Assembly: GCA_964486135.1 (NCBI GenBank)
Contig: CAZAKT010000019.1
Location: 1-34,270 of the forward strand
DNA length: 34,270 nt
Reading direction: 5' to 3'
Source: UBA4923 sp964486135
GTDB taxonomy: Bacteria > Bacillota > Clostridia > Saccharofermentanales > DTU023
A model generated the notes under the pieces. The model saw nothing but the letters and a program-made list of their open reading frames with translations, was not told the DNA's origin and did no database searches. The position numbers and the translations under genes were made by a program. The stretch's first letter is position 1. Every line of letters begins with the position of its first letter. Positions 32,980 through 34,270 of the stretch are shown in pieces.

Positions 32980-34062
32980 TTAGACACCGGCTTTGGCGTC
33001 CTCTTTTGCCATATAGAGCAGGAGATCAATGGTCCGCTCCGAGTAGCCCCATTCGTTGTCATACCAGGAGACCAGCTTGAAGAAACGTTTCTCCCCCTTG
33101 AGATTGTTCTGGAGGGTCGCTGTTGAGTCATAAATGGATGAGTAGGCATCGTGGATGACGTCGGTCGAGACGATGGGATCCTTGGTGTACTTGAGGATGC
33201 CCTTGAGGTAGGTCTCGGAAGCCTTCTTCAACATAGCGTCAATCTCTTCGATGGAGGTATCCTTGTTCAGGAGGACCGTCAGGTCCACTACGGAACCGGT
33301 CTGGGTCGGAACACGGAAGGCCATGCCCGTCATCTTGCCCGCGACGGCCGGCAGAACGATACCGACAGCCTTGGCGGCGCCCGTCGTTGTCGGGATGATG
33401 TTCTCGGCGGCTGTGCGGCCAAGACGCCAGTTCTTCAAGGAGGTACCGTCAACGACCTTCTGGGAGGCCGTGTAGGCGTGGATGGTGGTCATGAGGCCCT
33501 TCTCGATCTCAAAACCTTCCTTGAGCAGGACATGGACGACCGGGGCCAGACAGTTGGTCGTGCAGGAGGCATTGGAGACGACCAGGTCTTCCTTGGCCTC
33601 ATACTCGCCTTCATTTACTCCCATGACCAGGGTTTTGACGGGACCCTTGCCCGGCGCGGTCAGGAGGACCTTCTTGGCGCCGACTTCAATATGGCCGATG
33701 GCCTTGTCATAGTCATTGAACATGCCGGAACTATCGATGACATAATCGACGCCAAGAGACTTCCAATCCAGATCCCTGGGCTCAAGACCCGCCAGGACAC
33801 ACTGGACCTTGTACTTGCCGTCAATGACGATCACATCATTTTCTTCTTTCGAAGGATCGGATTTTTCTGTTTTGAGATCGTGCTCCCAGCGGTGCTGGGC
33901 GGAATCATAGGTCAGCTGATAGACAAAATAGTCCGCCTTGGTATTCCGCGCCACGATCGCGACAAGATCGACTTCCTTCCCGAGCAGACCGCGCTCGACC
34001 AGGCCCCTGAAAACCAGGCGCCCGATGCGGCCAAACCCATTAATCGCAACTTTAATGGCCAT
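32980..34062 (-). CDS. gap: Glyceraldehyde-3-phosphate dehydrogenase, long insertion-bearing type
   Basis: This enzyme oxidises glyceraldehyde 3-phosphate with NAD and phosphate in glycolysis. The Rossmann start is MAIKVAINGFGRIGRLVFRG, the catalytic Cys167 sits in SNASCTTNCLAP, and SWYDNEWGYS closes the protein. At 360 residues it is about 25 longer than the usual bacterial enzyme. The extra residues fall in the cofactor domain (residues 40-100, TKADYFVYQLTYDS then EKSDPSKEENDV). From memory the whole chain resembles the trypanosomatid-glycosome-type and related bacterial GAPDHs, not the common Firmicute form. ATG 34062 is preferred over a frame extended by 15 residues; AAAGGA lies ten bases upstream. 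It has its own promoter and terminator. Confidence 0.95.
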   Translation of the reverse strand: MAIKVAINGFGRIGRLVFRGLVERGLLGKEVDLVAIVARNTKADYFVYQLTYDSAQHRWEHDLKTEKSDPSKEENDVIVIDGKYKVQCVLAGLEPRDLDWKSLGVDYVIDSSGMFNDYDKAIGHIEVGAKKVLLTAPGKGPVKTLVMGVNEGEYEAKEDLVVSNASCTTNCLAPVVHVLLKEGFEIEKGLMTTIHAYTASQKVVDGTSLKNWRLGRTAAENIIPTTTGAAKAVGIVLPAVAGKMTGMAFRVPTQTGSVVDLTVLLNKDTSIEEIDAMLKKASETYLKGILKYTKDPIVSTDVIHDAYSSIYDSTATLQNNLKGEKRFFKLVSWYDNEWGYSERTIDLLLYMAKEDAKAGV

Positions 34063-34177
34063 AATATATTGATCCTTTCCTGTATAAGCAGGGATCGGCC
34101 CTGCCATTTTCTTGATTCAAGCGGTTCAGCCGGCGGTCAAAAACTTGGGAAACTGCCTGCCTCACGATGCCGGCGTC

Positions 34178-34205
34178 ATTTTACCATAAGGCCCCCAACC
34201 GGCAA
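34178..34205 (-). promoter_or_regulatory. Promoter of gap
   Basis: On the minus strand TTGCCG (34200-34205) and TAAAAT (34178-34183) are 16 bases apart, with TGG directly before the -10, an extended -10. The leader would be about 110 bases. Nothing else was recognised in the last 65 bases. Confidence 0.6.
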
Positions 34206-34270
34206 ATTGCCGATTGCACAGGGTTTTTAGAGCAAATGAAAGGCAAAGGATGTCGCTTGTGCAACAAGGG

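Noticed and set aside
33151..34230. Long + strand open frame of 359 codons opposite gap
   Set aside because: It is antisense to a well-supported GAPDH gene and shows no family resemblance.

Overview
This is a GC-rich, gene-dense chromosomal segment from a low-copy-element Bacillota (Clostridia-type) genome. The evidence is the set of Firmicute-specific genes (remA, hemZ, an HPr/Crh-like protein beside uvrC, long-form hpf, pyruvate phosphate dikinase, a DacF-type carboxypeptidase), strong GGAGG-type ribosome sites and sigma-A-like promoters. A cohesin/dockerin pair points towards an anaerobic Ruminococcaceae or Saccharofermentans-like lineage, but that is inference. A 100-N scaffold gap shows that it is a draft or metagenome assembly. 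No tRNA, rRNA, CRISPR array, insertion sequence, phage gene or plasmid function was seen.

Layout, left to right. Bases 1-1696 (+) hold the end of an NCS2/AzgA purine permease, its terminator, and a YkuE-like metallophosphoesterase broken only by the assembly gap. Bases 1697-4013 (-) hold hemZ and a DUF1624 membrane protein. Bases 4116-13619 (-) form a long housekeeping run, read right to left: HPr-like protein, uvrC, phosphoesterase, yicC, remA, gmk, rpoZ, glyS, ppdK. It starts at a good promoter at 13671-13700 and ends in a 12-bp hairpin at 4048-4089; rpoZ has a second promoter inside the end of gmk. Bases 13718-15391 (-) are tsaE-tsaB-rimI with overlapping genes. Bases 15472-16414 (-) are rplM-rpsI with promoter and leader.

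Bases 16500-26124 (-) are the unusual part: a dockerin-bearing cell-wall glucosaminidase, a membrane-anchored cohesin protein, a GtrA-FolC fusion, a TPR/transmembrane protein, a threonine-synthase homologue that has lost its PLP lysine, and a D,D-carboxypeptidase. The last five are tightly packed (one 76-bp gap, one 28-bp gap, otherwise overlapping). The cohesin and dockerin proteins probably bind one another, tethering a peptidoglycan hydrolase to the membrane. The remaining members may belong to the same envelope programme, but nothing in the sequence proves it.

Bases 26247-31036 (-) hold hpf, pcrA, a dGTPase and a YfbR-type 5'-deoxynucleotidase. Bases 31164-32819 (+) hold an OPT-family transporter, divergent from hpf. 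Bases 32980-34062 (-) hold a GAPDH of an unusual, insertion-bearing type, with its own promoter and terminator. No interval longer than about 210 bases lacks a gene.
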